A stretch of DNA of 34,467 nucleotides from positions 1 to 34,467 of the forward strand of contig JAAYSL010000127.1 in assembly GCA_012518315.1 (NCBI GenBank), read 5' to 3'. The translations under genes and the position numbers were made by a program. The notes under the pieces are model-generated. The model was not told where the DNA came from. It was given only the letters and a program-made list of their open reading frames with translations, and did no database searches. Positions 1 through 8,082 of the stretch are shown here, piece by piece (within the stretch, counting starts at the first letter, position 1; each line of letters begins with the position of its first letter). Source of the stretch: Bacillota bacterium. Its GTDB lineage: Bacteria; Bacillota; Limnochordia; DTU087.

Positions 1-1032
1 ATTAGGCGAAGGATTCGCACTCCTCATCTTCATGTTAGGACACTGGCCATTGGTAGGCTTACTCAAACCACGGTGGCCTATGTGTATATCAAGGGCCTAG
101 CTGATGATGGTCTAGTTCAAGAAGTCAAGCATCGCCTAGAACGCATCGATATTGATGGAGTACTGACTAGTGGCTATCTGGAGGATTTCATCGAGGATAC
201 TCCCTTCACACTCTTTCCTTTGGTACTCAACACAGAAAGGCCTGATCGGGTAGCTGCCCATATACTGGAAGGGAAGGTTGCCATCTTCACCGATGGTACC
301 CCAGAAACCTTGGTAGTGCCTGTCACACTGATTGCCACATTGCAGGCTCCGGATGACTACTATGAGCGGGCGACCATCGGCTCCTTTATTCGGTTTGTGA
401 GGATTGTTGCTTATACCACTGCCATTCTCTTACCAGGTACTTATGTGGCCTTAGTCAATTTCCATCAGGAGCTCTTGCCTACAGCATTGCTCTTACGGGT
501 GGCTAGTTTTAGAGAAGGCATCCCCTTTCCGGTGGTGGCAGAGATCCTAGTCATGGAGTTCCTCTTTGAGGTGTTGCGGGAAGCTGGAGTGCGTCTACCC
601 CGAGCAATCGGCTCTGCTCTTAGTATAGTCGGGGCACTGATCCTCGGTGATGCCGCTATCGGAGCCGGCTTAGTCTCTCCTTCGGTGGTGATCATTGTCG
701 CCTTAACAGCCATCTCTTCCTTCTCCGCACCGACTTTCTCAGCGGCAATCGCCGGTCGCCTATTAAGGTTTGTCTTTATCATATTGGCAGGTACTTTTGG
801 ACTCTTTGGCCTTCAGTTTGGCCTCTTAGTACTGATCACCCACCTGAACAGCCTACGTTCCTTTGGTGAACCATATCTATCTCCAATGACGCCTTTGATA
901 CTTAGCGACCTAAAGGACACCTTTATCCGAGCACCTTGGTGGAGAATGGTCTACCGCCCGGGAGGGCGAGAGCGGAAGCGGCAAGACATTGGGCAAAGAC
1001 CTCGGCCTCGTCCAGATGAGAGCCAATCTTAG
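1..1032 (+). CDS. gerAA: Spore germination receptor subunit A (GerA family), 5'-truncated
   Basis: This is the C-terminal 343 residues of a GerAA/GerKA-type subunit of the inner-membrane germinant receptor, which senses nutrients and triggers spore germination. The frame is open from base 1 with no stop, so the true start lies upstream of the window; the GTG at 73 is internal. Visible family motifs are SGYLEDFIED, LNTERPDRVAAHILEGKVAI, PDDYYER, then membrane segments beginning near VRIVAYTTAILLPGTYVAL, followed by REGIPFP, LREAGVRLPR, GSALSIVGALILGDAAI and the conserved end SDLKDTFIRAPWW. The hydrophilic, arginine-rich tail after about position 950 is usual. It heads an A-B-C receptor operon. 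In Bacillus such operons are forespore-expressed under sigma-G, but the promoter is outside the window. Confidence 0.96.
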   Translation: MRRRIRTPHLHVRTLAIGRLTQTTVAYVYIKGLADDGLVQEVKHRLERIDIDGVLTSGYLEDFIEDTPFTLFPLVLNTERPDRVAAHILEGKVAIFTDGTPETLVVPVTLIATLQAPDDYYERATIGSFIRFVRIVAYTTAILLPGTYVALVNFHQELLPTALLLRVASFREGIPFPVVAEILVMEFLFEVLREAGVRLPRAIGSALSIVGALILGDAAIGAGLVSPSVVIIVALTAISSFSAPTFSAAIAGRLLRFVFIILAGTFGLFGLQFGLLVLITHLNSLRSFGEPYLSPMTPLILSDLKDTFIRAPWWRMVYRPGGRERKRQDIGQRPRPRPDESQS

Positions 1033-1079
1033 CTAGTCGAGCCTATAGGGTACGATAGTGCGGGGAAGATGATGCTAGA

Positions 1080-2210
1080 ATGGTTAACCGGAACAATAAA
1101 GGTAAGAAAATGCCTGGAGGACAGATAGCCAACCGCCAATTGCTGTCTATCTTATTCATCATGCGTTCTACCTTGGCCATCGCCTTCTTACCGGTGGTCA
1201 CCACCGGTAATGCTAGGCAGGATGCCTGGGCGGCCGGTTTGCTGACAGGGGTTTGCTCAGCCCTAATTACGGTGGCCATTGGTGGCCTAGGTCCTAAGTT
1301 CCCCGACAAGACAGTGGTAGAGTATAGCCAGGAGCTCTTGGGTACATTCCTGGGCAAATTTGTGAGCTTGATTTATCTTACCGTTTTTCTCTTGCTGGCC
1401 TCAATCGATGTAAGGGTTTATGGAGAAGTGCTGGTAACAGGGTTTATTCCCGAGACGCCTTTGCTGTTTATTATCTCGACTATGGTTATTGCTTCAACTT
1501 ATGCCGCCTTCCACGGTGTCGAGATCATCGCCCGCAATGCCGAATTTGTTTTCCCCCTGTTTGCTGGCATTCTCCTTGTGACATTTGTGGCGGCAATTCC
1601 CAGTATTGACATCGGCAGGCTACAACCGGTTTTGGCCCGAGGTGTAAAGCCGATCTTGATCGGCAGTATTACCCCGATTAGTGTTGTTTTGCAGATGATG
1701 ACGTTGCCTTTTCTGCTCCCTAGAGTCAGAGAGCCAAGTAAGGCAGTAAACACTGCCATCTGGGCGGTAGTCCTCGCATCAGTATTGCTGGCCGCTGGAG
1801 CTTCTATCACAATTGGAGTTCTAGGTGCAGACTTGGCGGAGCGTTCAGTGTTTCCGTTTTTCGTTTTGGCCCGGGCCATCAGATTAACAGATTTTCTGGA
1901 GCGGCTGGAGGCTCTGATTGTATTCCCCTGGGGGTTTGGGTTGTTTATTGGGGTGGCAGTCTACATATATTGTGGTGCCAAAGGTTTGTCACAGGTGTTT
2001 GGCTTAAAGGACTACCGGCCCTTACTTCCCGCCATGGCCGTCATCTGGATAGCCATGTCTTTACATCTTGCAACTGACGTATTTGAGCTAACCCGGTTTC
2101 TAAAGCCCGATGCCCTTGGCCCTTTGGCATTGTTCCTCATTGGTATACCCCAGGGCTTGCTTTGGCTAGCCTATGGGGTCAAGACCCTACTTTCTCGCAT
2201 GGGAGGGTGA
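1080..2210 (+). CDS. gerAB: Spore germination receptor subunit B, APC-superfamily transporter-like (GerAB)
   Basis: This 376-residue integral membrane protein of the endospore germination permease family is the B subunit of the germinant receptor, thought to bind the nutrient germinant. About ten hydrophobic segments fill the sequence, starting with the family-typical N-terminus around RQLLSILFIMRSTLAIAFLP and including WAAGLLTGVCSALIT and VEIIARNAEFVFPLFAGIL. Length matches the family. It follows gerAA by 47 bases and stops two bases before the gerAC start, so the genes are probably co-transcribed. The ATG at 1080 has a weak GGGGAAG ahead of it. An in-frame ATG at 1110 preceded by AAAGG is an alternative that would remove a basic ten-residue head. 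Confidence 0.96.
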   Translation: MVNRNNKGKKMPGGQIANRQLLSILFIMRSTLAIAFLPVVTTGNARQDAWAAGLLTGVCSALITVAIGGLGPKFPDKTVVEYSQELLGTFLGKFVSLIYLTVFLLLASIDVRVYGEVLVTGFIPETPLLFIISTMVIASTYAAFHGVEIIARNAEFVFPLFAGILLVTFVAAIPSIDIGRLQPVLARGVKPILIGSITPISVVLQMMTLPFLLPRVREPSKAVNTAIWAVVLASVLLAAGASITIGVLGADLAERSVFPFFVLARAIRLTDFLERLEALIVFPWGFGLFIGVAVYIYCGAKGLSQVFGLKDYRPLLPAMAVIWIAMSLHLATDVFELTRFLKPDALGPLALFLIGIPQGLLWLAYGVKTLLSRMGG

Positions 2211-2212
2211 AG

Positions 2213-3451
2213 ATGAACTGGCGGCGTCTAATCATCTATGGGGTGACTATACTGGCATGTGCTTCCTTGGCAGTAGGGTGCTGGAATCGTAGGGAACCTG
2301 AGAATATTGCATATGTTTTGGGGCTCGGCTTTGATTATGACAAGAAAACTAGGTTGTATAAGGCGTATGCTCAGTTTAGCAACCCCAAAGGGGCCGGAGC
2401 CGGGGCCAGTAATCCTTCACAAGGGGGCAAGGGCTCACCGCCGCAAGCCGCCTGGACAACCTGGGCCCATGGGACAACTCCCTATGAAGCGATTTTCAAT
2501 TTAGTGCCTCTAGTGTCACGACAGTTGTCTGGTTCTCATGTGGCTATCGTAGCTATATCTGAGGAGCTCGCTAGGTCTGGGATAGGCCCGGTACTCGATG
2601 TTTTCGAAAGGGAACGGGCCCTGCGAATCACGACCCGGCCTGTGGTGGTGAAAGGGGATCTAGAAAACCTGTTTATGGCAGATTTGCCTCTGGAGGAGAT
2701 CACCTCCTTGGGTATATCTCGGGAGCTTTCCGTTGCCCGGCTGCAGCGCTCCATTGTCCCGGCAAAATACCTAACAGAGATCATTGATACTTTGGCTCAG
2801 CCTGGCAAGGAACCCTTGATACCCAAAATTGAGGTTTTTGAAACCAAGGCTCAATCACAAGGTGAGCCAAAGGAGGGGGGGAATCAGAACAGGAACCCTT
2901 CGCCACCGATGAAACTCGCAGGTGGAGCGGTGTTTCGAGGTGACAAAATGGTGGGCTGGATGAACGAACGAGAGATCAGGGGTTGGTGTTGGGTGGCCGG
3001 TAGGAGTTTCAGGGCAGTATTGTCCTTGCAGGAGCCTGAGTACGAATCGGGAGAGCACATCACGGTAGTAATCCACCAAGCCAGTAGTCAGCTGAAGGCC
3101 GTGGTAGATGGAGATGATATTCGCTATGAGCTAAAGCTTTTGGTAGATGGTAGAGTTGAGGATCTGACAGGACCCCTTGACCTATTGGGTTCCCCAGAGA
3201 TTATCGCCAGCATCAACCGGCGGGTGGCGGCAGTAATTCGCAATGATATCGAAATGGCTTTATCTAGAGCCCAGGCTTTGAATGCAGATGTCTTTGGTCT
3301 GGGCTGGTTATTGTACCGAACCCGTTACAAAGATTGGTTAAGAGTGCAAGATCGGTGGAATGAGGTCTTCCCCCAAGTATCATTGAAGCTGGATATTAGA
3401 GCTGACATTAGGCGAGTTGGGCAGATTAGTAGAACTGGTACCATACGGTAG
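2213..3451 (+). CDS. gerAC: Spore germination receptor subunit C lipoprotein (GerAC)
   Basis: This 412-residue Ger(x)C-family lipoprotein is the C subunit of the germinant receptor, anchored on the outer face of the spore inner membrane. The ATG at 2213 is chosen because GGGAGGGTGAAG lies just upstream and the product then begins with a clean lipoprotein signal: basic MNWRR, a hydrophobic stretch, and a lipobox ending LAVGC, followed by WNRREPENI, which resembles the CWDRRE start of the family. A longer frame exists but would bury the signal. The middle shows the family LVPLVSRQLSGSHVAIV region, and the C-terminal third the typical AVIRNDIEMALSRAQALNADVFGLGW region. A Gly/Ala/Pro-rich insert (GAGAGASNPSQGG) near residues 55-70 is unusual. 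It overlaps nothing and follows gerAB by two bases. Confidence 0.96.
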   Translation: MNWRRLIIYGVTILACASLAVGCWNRREPENIAYVLGLGFDYDKKTRLYKAYAQFSNPKGAGAGASNPSQGGKGSPPQAAWTTWAHGTTPYEAIFNLVPLVSRQLSGSHVAIVAISEELARSGIGPVLDVFERERALRITTRPVVVKGDLENLFMADLPLEEITSLGISRELSVARLQRSIVPAKYLTEIIDTLAQPGKEPLIPKIEVFETKAQSQGEPKEGGNQNRNPSPPMKLAGGAVFRGDKMVGWMNEREIRGWCWVAGRSFRAVLSLQEPEYESGEHITVVIHQASSQLKAVVDGDDIRYELKLLVDGRVEDLTGPLDLLGSPEIIASINRRVAAVIRNDIEMALSRAQALNADVFGLGWLLYRTRYKDWLRVQDRWNEVFPQVSLKLDIRADIRRVGQISRTGTIR

Positions 3452-3467
3452 CAGGGGGGGGATATCA

Positions 3468-3665
3468 GTGTTCAAGCTTTGGGTTGTGATGCTGGCACTG
3501 GCAGCCATAGAAGTCCCTATACTGATCAATCGTCAGATGTGGGGTGAGCTAGCCGCCTTTCTTAGTCTTTGGCTTGTCGCCACAATCTATGCCTCGCTGG
3601 TTGCGGCTCGGACAGTCATTCCCAGTTTGGTTACTATCTTGCTGCGAGTACTTGGTGTGACATAA
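3468..3665 (+). CDS. Small two-helix membrane protein at the end of the ger operon
   Basis: This 65-residue protein is almost entirely hydrophobic, with two likely membrane helices (WVVMLALAAIEVPILI and ELAAFLSLWLVATIYASLVAA). I do not recognise its family. The GTG at 3468 is chosen because a GCAGGGGGGG Shine-Dalgarno lies 5-12 bases upstream; the frame extends further 5' but that part overlaps the end of gerAC and is not membrane-like. Starting 16 bases after gerAC suggests co-expression and a role linked to the receptor, such as a small accessory D-type subunit as found in some Bacillus receptor operons. That role is inferred from position only. Confidence 0.7.
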   Translation: MFKLWVVMLALAAIEVPILINRQMWGELAAFLSLWLVATIYASLVAARTVIPSLVTILLRVLGVT

Positions 3666-3730
3666 TGTTTAAGAGGCTGATAGCCTGTGGCGGTGAGGGG
3701 GATTGAGTCAAACCTCCACACCCGGTCTGC

Positions 3731-3778
3731 AAAACAAAAACGCCCTCGCAAGGCGCCTTTGGCTACCAATAGGGCGTT
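3731..3778 (-). terminator. Rho-independent terminator downstream of tRNA-Leu
   Basis: Read on the minus strand, AACGCCCT (3778-3771) pairs with AGGGCGTT (3746-3739), enclosing a smaller palindrome AAGGCGCCTT, and is followed by TTTTTGTTTT. It lies about 70 bases past the tRNA 3' end. The same hairpin could help stop the converging ger transcript, although the plus strand has no T-run. Confidence 0.85.
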
Positions 3779-3847
3779 CAATAATGCAGGTCGTTCTAGA
3801 TGTGGTCTAAAGCTTGTTTGCAGAGCAAGTCAGATAGGGTAATAATC

Positions 3848-3935
3848 TGGTGCCGAAGGAGGGAGTCGAACCCTCACGGGGGGTTACCCCACACGATTTT
3901 GAGTCGTGGGCGTCTGCCTATTCCGCCACTTCGGC
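3848..3935 (-). tRNA. tRNA-Leu (anticodon CAA)
   Basis: The minus strand gives an 88-base class II tRNA. The acceptor stem GCCGAAG pairs with CTTCGGC, then discriminator A and an encoded CCA. The anticodon stem CACGA/TCGTG carries loop CTCAAAA, giving anticodon CAA, which reads UUG leucine. The long variable arm GTGGGGTAACCCCC fits a leucine tRNA, and the T arm has GGTTCGACTCC. Promoter and terminator flank it, so it is a single-gene unit. Confidence 0.97.
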
Positions 3936-3987
3936 ACGGTATAATCAAACTGCAACAAGCTCTTGCCGCTATTTTGGCGACAAAATC

Positions 3988-4016
3988 ATGATAGCACATT
4001 TCTCTAGTATTGACAA
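3988..4016 (-). promoter_or_regulatory. Sigma-A-type promoter of tRNA-Leu
   Basis: On the minus strand TTGTCA (4016-4011) and TATCAT (3993-3988) are separated by 17 bases, about 50 bases upstream of the mature tRNA 5' end. Confidence 0.8.
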
Positions 4017-4142
4017 GGGCAATTTTGTGGGACGAAGAACATCCCGGGGCATCGCTTTGGTCTATAGCAGTGGATTCGAGTTCGCTACCTTCTCTAGCCT
4101 TCTTGGTGGCATCTTCCCCTGGTTGCGTTGACATGGGCCCAA

Positions 4143-4176
4143 TTGAGTGCTAGTATGAAGATGGTAATTATTATTG
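4143..4176 (+). promoter_or_regulatory. Candidate perR promoter with overlapping PerR/Fur-like box
   Basis: TTGAGT at 4143 and AATTAT at 4166 are 17 bases apart and make a plausible promoter. Bases 4162-4176 read TGGTAATTATTATTG, matching the Bacillus PerR box (TTATAAT-N-ATTATAA) at 10 of 14 fixed positions and covering the -10. This fits autoregulation of the gene that begins at 4227. The match is imperfect and AT-rich, so it is a candidate only. Confidence 0.45.
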
Positions 4177-4226
4177 TTTCAATCATCAATTTTTGACAGG
4201 CTGGTCAAGGCCCAGGAGGGGTTGTC

Positions 4227-4676
4227 GTGGTAACAGAAAGACGAGGGTTTGTCCGGCACACCAAGCAGCGAGAGGTGATCCTGTCAGTATTGCGGGGGAC
4301 CGATACCCACCCTAGTGCTGACTGGGTCTATCAAGAAGTTAGGAAAGTGCTTCCCAATATTAGCCTTGGTACTATTTATCGTAACTTGGGCATCTTAGTT
4401 GATTCAGGTGAAGCCCTGGAGCTCGCCTTTAGCAATACATCCAGTCGCTTCGATGGTAATCCCGAGAACCATTACCATTTTGTTTGCGAGCAATGTGGCA
4501 ATGTATATGACCTTGATTTTCCTGTAGATCGTGAGTTGAATGGTAAAGCCCAGGCGGTTAGTGGGCACAAGGTGATTTCTCACCGCTTAGAATTCTATGG
4601 AACCTGCAAAAACTGTGAGTCAGTGCCCAGGGATAGTAATCCTACAGGTGAAGATGTAGATGTGCAAGCCAACTGA
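4227..4676 (+). CDS. perR: Fur-family regulator, PerR type (peroxide sensing)
   Basis: This 149-residue Fur-family repressor is most like PerR, which senses peroxide by metal-catalysed oxidation of histidine ligands and controls oxidative-stress genes. The N-terminal winged helix includes HTKQREVIL and SLGTIYRNLGIL. The regulatory-site residues of PerR are all present: His28, Asp76 in SSRFD, His82 and His84 in HYH, and an acidic residue in YDLDF (95/97). Two CxxC pairs (Cys87/90, Cys127/130) make the structural zinc site. The aspartate in SSRFD favours PerR over Fur, which has glutamate there. GTG 4227 follows AGGAGGGG by about seven bases. The final 17 bases overlap sfsA. The hydrophilic tail after Cys130 is slightly long. 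Confidence 0.88.
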   Translation: MVTERRGFVRHTKQREVILSVLRGTDTHPSADWVYQEVRKVLPNISLGTIYRNLGILVDSGEALELAFSNTSSRFDGNPENHYHFVCEQCGNVYDLDFPVDRELNGKAQAVSGHKVISHRLEFYGTCKNCESVPRDSNPTGEDVDVQAN

Positions 4677-5388
4677 GCTGCGGGATGGGCTGCAGGATGG
4701 TTGGTTTGTTAGGAGGCTAAATCGTTTTGTCTGTTTGGTAGATGTGGGCAATGGTCAACCGATACCTGTGCATGTGCCTAGTTCTGGTCGTATGGAGGAA
4801 CTCTTAGTACCGGATGCCCAGGTGATCATTCAACCTTTCCCCGAAAACGGGAAGTATAAGACCAAGGGGCGCCTAGAACGAGTGCTTTATGTCGGCCAGA
4901 GCAGCTCGTGGGTATCAGTAGACTCGCATTTGCCTAATCGGCTCTTTGCGGAAGCATTCAGGCGGGAAAGTCTCTCAGAATTCAAACCATATGGAAAGCT
5001 AGACGCGGAAGTAGCTTTCGGTGACAGTCGCTTGGATTTCCTTTGGCAAAAAGAGGACAGGCAAGCTCTCATCGAAGTAAAATCAGTCACTTTAGTGGAG
5101 AATGGGATTGCCCTTTTCCCCGATGCCCCTACCATGCGGGGAACTCGCCATGTAAAGACCCTGATGCGGGGGATCGCTGAGGGCTATTTGGCCTACCTTG
5201 TTTTTATCATTCAGCGGGAGGATGCCATCCAGTTCTCACCCCATGGTGTAAGGGATCCAGCCTTTGCGGAAGCTGTAGGAGAAGCTATGGCTACCGGAGT
5301 CGAGGTACTCGCCTATGACTGTACGGTGACACCTAACGAGGTAGCTTTGCGGGGATTGGTGCCAGTGGTGCTAGAAGCGAGAGATTAG
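4660..5388 (+). CDS. sfsA: SfsA family nuclease-like protein
   Basis: This 242-residue SfsA-family protein belongs to a group first linked to sugar fermentation in E. coli and carrying a PD-(D/E)xK-like nuclease fold. Diagnostic motifs in order are FVRRLNRFVCLVDV, HVPSSGRMEELL, VDSHLPNRLFAEA, SRLDFLW, the catalytic-looking IEVKSVTLVENGIALFPDAP, TMRGTRHVKTL and GVEVLAYDCTVTPNEV. Length is normal for the family. The ATG at 4660 lies inside the end of perR with AGGTGAAG upstream, which suggests translational coupling; no independent promoter is visible. The cellular role in Bacillota is not established, and pairing with a peroxide regulator is only contextual. Confidence 0.94.
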   Translation: MCKPTELRDGLQDGWFVRRLNRFVCLVDVGNGQPIPVHVPSSGRMEELLVPDAQVIIQPFPENGKYKTKGRLERVLYVGQSSSWVSVDSHLPNRLFAEAFRRESLSEFKPYGKLDAEVAFGDSRLDFLWQKEDRQALIEVKSVTLVENGIALFPDAPTMRGTRHVKTLMRGIAEGYLAYLVFIIQREDAIQFSPHGVRDPAFAEAVGEAMATGVEVLAYDCTVTPNEVALRGLVPVVLEARD

Positions 5389-5456
5389 GACGTGTTTACT
5401 TGACTAGAACCTTTGCATAGGTGTAGGTCACAGCTTTTTGAGAGCAAAGTGACATT

Positions 5457-5499
5457 AAGAGGGTGACACTAGGCTAGATACCGAGTGCCACCTCTTTTG
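5457..5499 (+). terminator. Terminator after sfsA
   Basis: AAGAGGGTGACACT (5457-5470) pairs, with one bulge, with AGTGCCACCTCTT (5484-5496), and the T-run CTCTTTTG follows. It sits in the gap between the converging sfsA and nrdJ genes. Confidence 0.8.
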
Positions 5500-5537
5500 A
5501 TTCATGGCGTATGTGGAAGAATATCTTTCTCGAATTC

Positions 5538-7757
5538 TTAACTACACCTAGAATAGCCACACTGTGGGCAGTTGCTACAGCCTTCCTCGTATTTAAGAAT
5601 ACTGCCGCAATCCGGACACTCACCGGCGGGAGCAGCGGTATCCAAGGCAGTCTGGACACTAGCAAGTTCCTGGCCGGTGCTGCGCCAGTGGAGATACCGT
5701 TCTAGAGCAATGGCGATACCATCCGGACCTGACAGAACCATACCACCATTAAACCAGACCGGTGTAGAAGAGCGGATACCCCTTAGCTGTTTGATTACAT
5801 CCTCTGGTGGTACCCCTGCCCGTAGGGCAGTGGAAATGAGCCGGGCAATGGCTTCATTGTTGGCAGCGGCATCACCACCGGATTTGCCGGTTTGAGCAAA
5901 AACTTCACAAATGCCATACTTATCTTCATTTATGGTGACATACATATTGCCATGGGCGGTGGGGATCCTCTGTGTGCGTCCCGTGGTGACTTGGGGTCGT
6001 GGCCGGACGACAGCTCTGGGAACCCCGGACTGGGTACCCTTGTCGGCGGGTTCGGCCTTCTGGACAGTCAGAACTTGGCCTAAGCGGCTACCATCTCTAT
6101 AGATAGTGATACCTTTACAGCCCAACCGATAAGCCTCCCAAAACACCTGGTTTACATCGGCCTGGGTTGCTTCATGGGGGAGATTCACCGTCTTGGAAAC
6201 GGCATTATCGGTGAACTCCTGAAAAGCTGCCTGGATATTTACATGATATTCAGGGGAGATGTCATGGGCAGTAGCAAATAGATTCTGGACTTTTTCAGGC
6301 ACTTCTTTCATACCCCGAACCGTGCCTCTCTTAGCTACAACTTTCATGAGCTCAGGGCTGGAAAAATCTCCACGCTTAGCCATTTCCTCAAAGAGGGGGT
6401 TAACCTCGATCAGCTCATCATTATCCATCACATTGCGAACATAGGCCACCGCAAACAGCGGCTCAATCCCTGAAGAGCAGCCCGCGATAATGCTAATCGT
6501 TCCGGTAGGTGCGATGGTAGTGACTGTGGCATTGCGCAGGGGTGGGATCTCGCCATTATCATAGACACTGCCTTTGAAATTGGGGAAAGCACCCCTTCTT
6601 TGGGCTAGCTCTGCCGATGCCAGACGAGCCTCCTGCTGGATAAAGGCCATTATCTCTCGGGCTGTCTCGATGGCCTTTGGCGAATCATAGGCAATACCTC
6701 TAAGGATTAGCATATCTGCAAAGCCCATGACCCCAAGGCCGATTTTCCGATTGGCCTTAGTCATATCTTCGATCTCAGGTAGGGGGTAGTGATTGGCGTC
6801 AATGACATTATCGAGGAAATGAACCGCTAGGTGAATGACATAACGCAAACGCTCCCAATCAAGTGTATCCTTTGAAACGAACTTGGCAAGGTTGATTGAA
6901 CCAAGGTTGCAGGATTCATAAGGAAGTAGGGGCTGTTCGCCACAAGGGTTGGTGGACTCAATTTCGCCTACATGGGGCGTTGGGTTGGCCTGATTGAGGC
7001 GATCAAGAAAGATGATACCGGGCTCCCCGTTATGCCATGCCATCTCCACCAGTTTATCGAATACATCTCGGGCATTTAACCTGCCGCAGGGTTCGCCTGT
7101 ACGTGGATTGATTAAATCATAGGAGGTGTCTTCCTCCACAGCCTTCATGAAATCCTCAGTGATACCACAGGAGAGATTAAAGTTGGTTAGATCTCTTGAA
7201 TCCTGCTTGCAGGTGATGAATTCGAGAATATCAGGGTGATCGATCCGCAAAACGCCCATATTTGCTCCCCGTCGGGTGCCACCTTGTTTGACTGCTTCAG
7301 TGGCTGCATTGAAAACCTTCATGAAGGAGATCGGTCCACTGGCTACCCCTCCGGTAGAGAGCACCTTATCATTCTTGGGCCTGAGACGGGAAAAGGAAAA
7401 CCCGGTGCCACCGCCACTCTTATGGATAAGGGCGGCATTCTTGACAGTCTCAAAGATGCCTTCCATGGAGTCTTCCACTGGTAATACAAAGCAGGCCGAG
7501 AGCTGCTGCAATTCCCGCCCAGCATTCATCAAAGTGGGGGAGTTGGGTAGGAATTCCATTTGTTCCATGATCTCTATGAAGGCGGCCTCGGTCTTGGCAA
7601 CCTCCTCTTGGCTAGCCCCATAGTTGGCATCTACCGCGGCAATGTTGCTAGCTACTCGAGCAACCAGTTCCTCTGGTGTCTCCAGTAAATTGCCCTCGGT
7701 ATCTTTGGCGAGATAGCGCCTTTCTAAAACTGTACGGGCATTATCGGTGATTTGCAT
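5538..7757 (-). CDS. nrdJ: Adenosylcobalamin-dependent (class II) ribonucleoside-diphosphate reductase
   Basis: This 739-residue class II ribonucleotide reductase makes deoxyribonucleotides using coenzyme B12, so it needs neither oxygen nor a small subunit. Features in order: PNSPTLMNAG and QLSACFVLPV (Cys89 in the redox-cysteine region), the GGGTGFSFSRLRP loop, GVASGPISFM, the active-site block STNPCGEQPLLPYESCNLGS (Cys272, Glu274, Cys283), the APTGTISIIAGCSSGIEP region, a TSCPD domain (about 620-690), and a cysteine-rich tail (CPDC, CSNCPQC, SRCS) that resembles a redox shuttle plus zinc ribbon. The frame opens 50 codons earlier, but that part covers the promoter. The ATG at 7757 has AGGAGGGG upstream and gives the expected start MQITDNARTVLERRYL. 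It is monocistronic. Confidence 0.95.
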   Translation of the reverse strand: MQITDNARTVLERRYLAKDTEGNLLETPEELVARVASNIAAVDANYGASQEEVAKTEAAFIEIMEQMEFLPNSPTLMNAGRELQQLSACFVLPVEDSMEGIFETVKNAALIHKSGGGTGFSFSRLRPKNDKVLSTGGVASGPISFMKVFNAATEAVKQGGTRRGANMGVLRIDHPDILEFITCKQDSRDLTNFNLSCGITEDFMKAVEEDTSYDLINPRTGEPCGRLNARDVFDKLVEMAWHNGEPGIIFLDRLNQANPTPHVGEIESTNPCGEQPLLPYESCNLGSINLAKFVSKDTLDWERLRYVIHLAVHFLDNVIDANHYPLPEIEDMTKANRKIGLGVMGFADMLILRGIAYDSPKAIETAREIMAFIQQEARLASAELAQRRGAFPNFKGSVYDNGEIPPLRNATVTTIAPTGTISIIAGCSSGIEPLFAVAYVRNVMDNDELIEVNPLFEEMAKRGDFSSPELMKVVAKRGTVRGMKEVPEKVQNLFATAHDISPEYHVNIQAAFQEFTDNAVSKTVNLPHEATQADVNQVFWEAYRLGCKGITIYRDGSRLGQVLTVQKAEPADKGTQSGVPRAVVRPRPQVTTGRTQRIPTAHGNMYVTINEDKYGICEVFAQTGKSGGDAAANNEAIARLISTALRAGVPPEDVIKQLRGIRSSTPVWFNGGMVLSGPDGIAIALERYLHWRSTGQELASVQTALDTAAPAGECPDCGSILKYEEGCSNCPQCGYSRCS

Positions 7758-7810
7758 ATCGATGTCCCCTCCTAGAATAGCCACTCTCCCTAGTCTTGTC
7801 AGAGAGATAA

Positions 7811-7826
7811 ACCCTATATGTAGGTG
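7811..7826 (-). promoter_or_regulatory. NrdR-like box 2 (near the transcription start of nrdJ)
   Basis: Bases 7811-7826 (ACCCTATATGTAGGTG) match the 16-bp NrdR consensus ACACWATATATWGTGT at 11 positions. The box is 15 bases from box 1, so centre-to-centre spacing is 31 bp, as in known NrdR box pairs. Confidence 0.55.
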
Positions 7827-7833
7827 CTCGTTT

Positions 7834-7862
7834 ATTATACTATACAACATGTTGTGAGTCAC
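7834..7862 (-). promoter_or_regulatory. nrdJ promoter
   Basis: On the minus strand GTGACT (7862-7857) and a perfect TATAAT (7839-7834) are 17 bases apart, about 77 bases upstream of the nrdJ start. The spacer is nearly filled by a palindrome, described as NrdR-like box 1. Confidence 0.7.
7842..7857 (-). promoter_or_regulatory. NrdR-like box 1 in the nrdJ promoter spacer
   Basis: Bases 7842-7857 (ATACAACATGTTGTGA) match the NrdR consensus at 12 of 16 positions and contain the perfect 12-bp palindrome ACAACATGTTGT at 7844-7855. Placed between -35 and -10, a bound repressor would block RNA polymerase. NrdR, which senses ATP/dATP, commonly represses ribonucleotide reductase genes. Confidence 0.65.
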
Positions 7863-7978
7863 GGCAGTATATTGGCCTATATCTGGGAAGTAGTGCCGCA
7901 GATTCACCTAAGCTTTTCCTTGCGCAGGAGGACATGCTTTTTCACATTTGTCCCGCACATATGTTTGGACTAGAGGGC

Positions 7979-8011
7979 AAAAAGCAGGCTACCAAGGTTG
8001 CTTGGCAGCCT
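7979..8011 (-). terminator. Terminator after the SLH-domain gene
   Basis: On the minus strand AGGCTGCCAAG and CTTGGTAGCCT pair across a short loop (8011-7986), followed by GCTTTTTG. It lies about 70 bases past the stop of the SLH gene. Confidence 0.85.
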
Positions 8012-8082
8012 AATCAGATACTGGCACTTACCATGATACTTGCTCAGCGACTAGCCACTTTTTATTGTATATCATCTATCAT

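Noticed and set aside
3800-4134. Open frames on both strands over the tRNA region
   Set aside because: They overlap a well-formed tRNA-Leu with its promoter, have no ribosome sites and no recognisable protein features.
7755-7907. 50-codon N-terminal extension of nrdJ
   Set aside because: It covers the TATAAT promoter and NrdR-like boxes, and ATG 7757 has a strong ribosome site and the family N-terminus.
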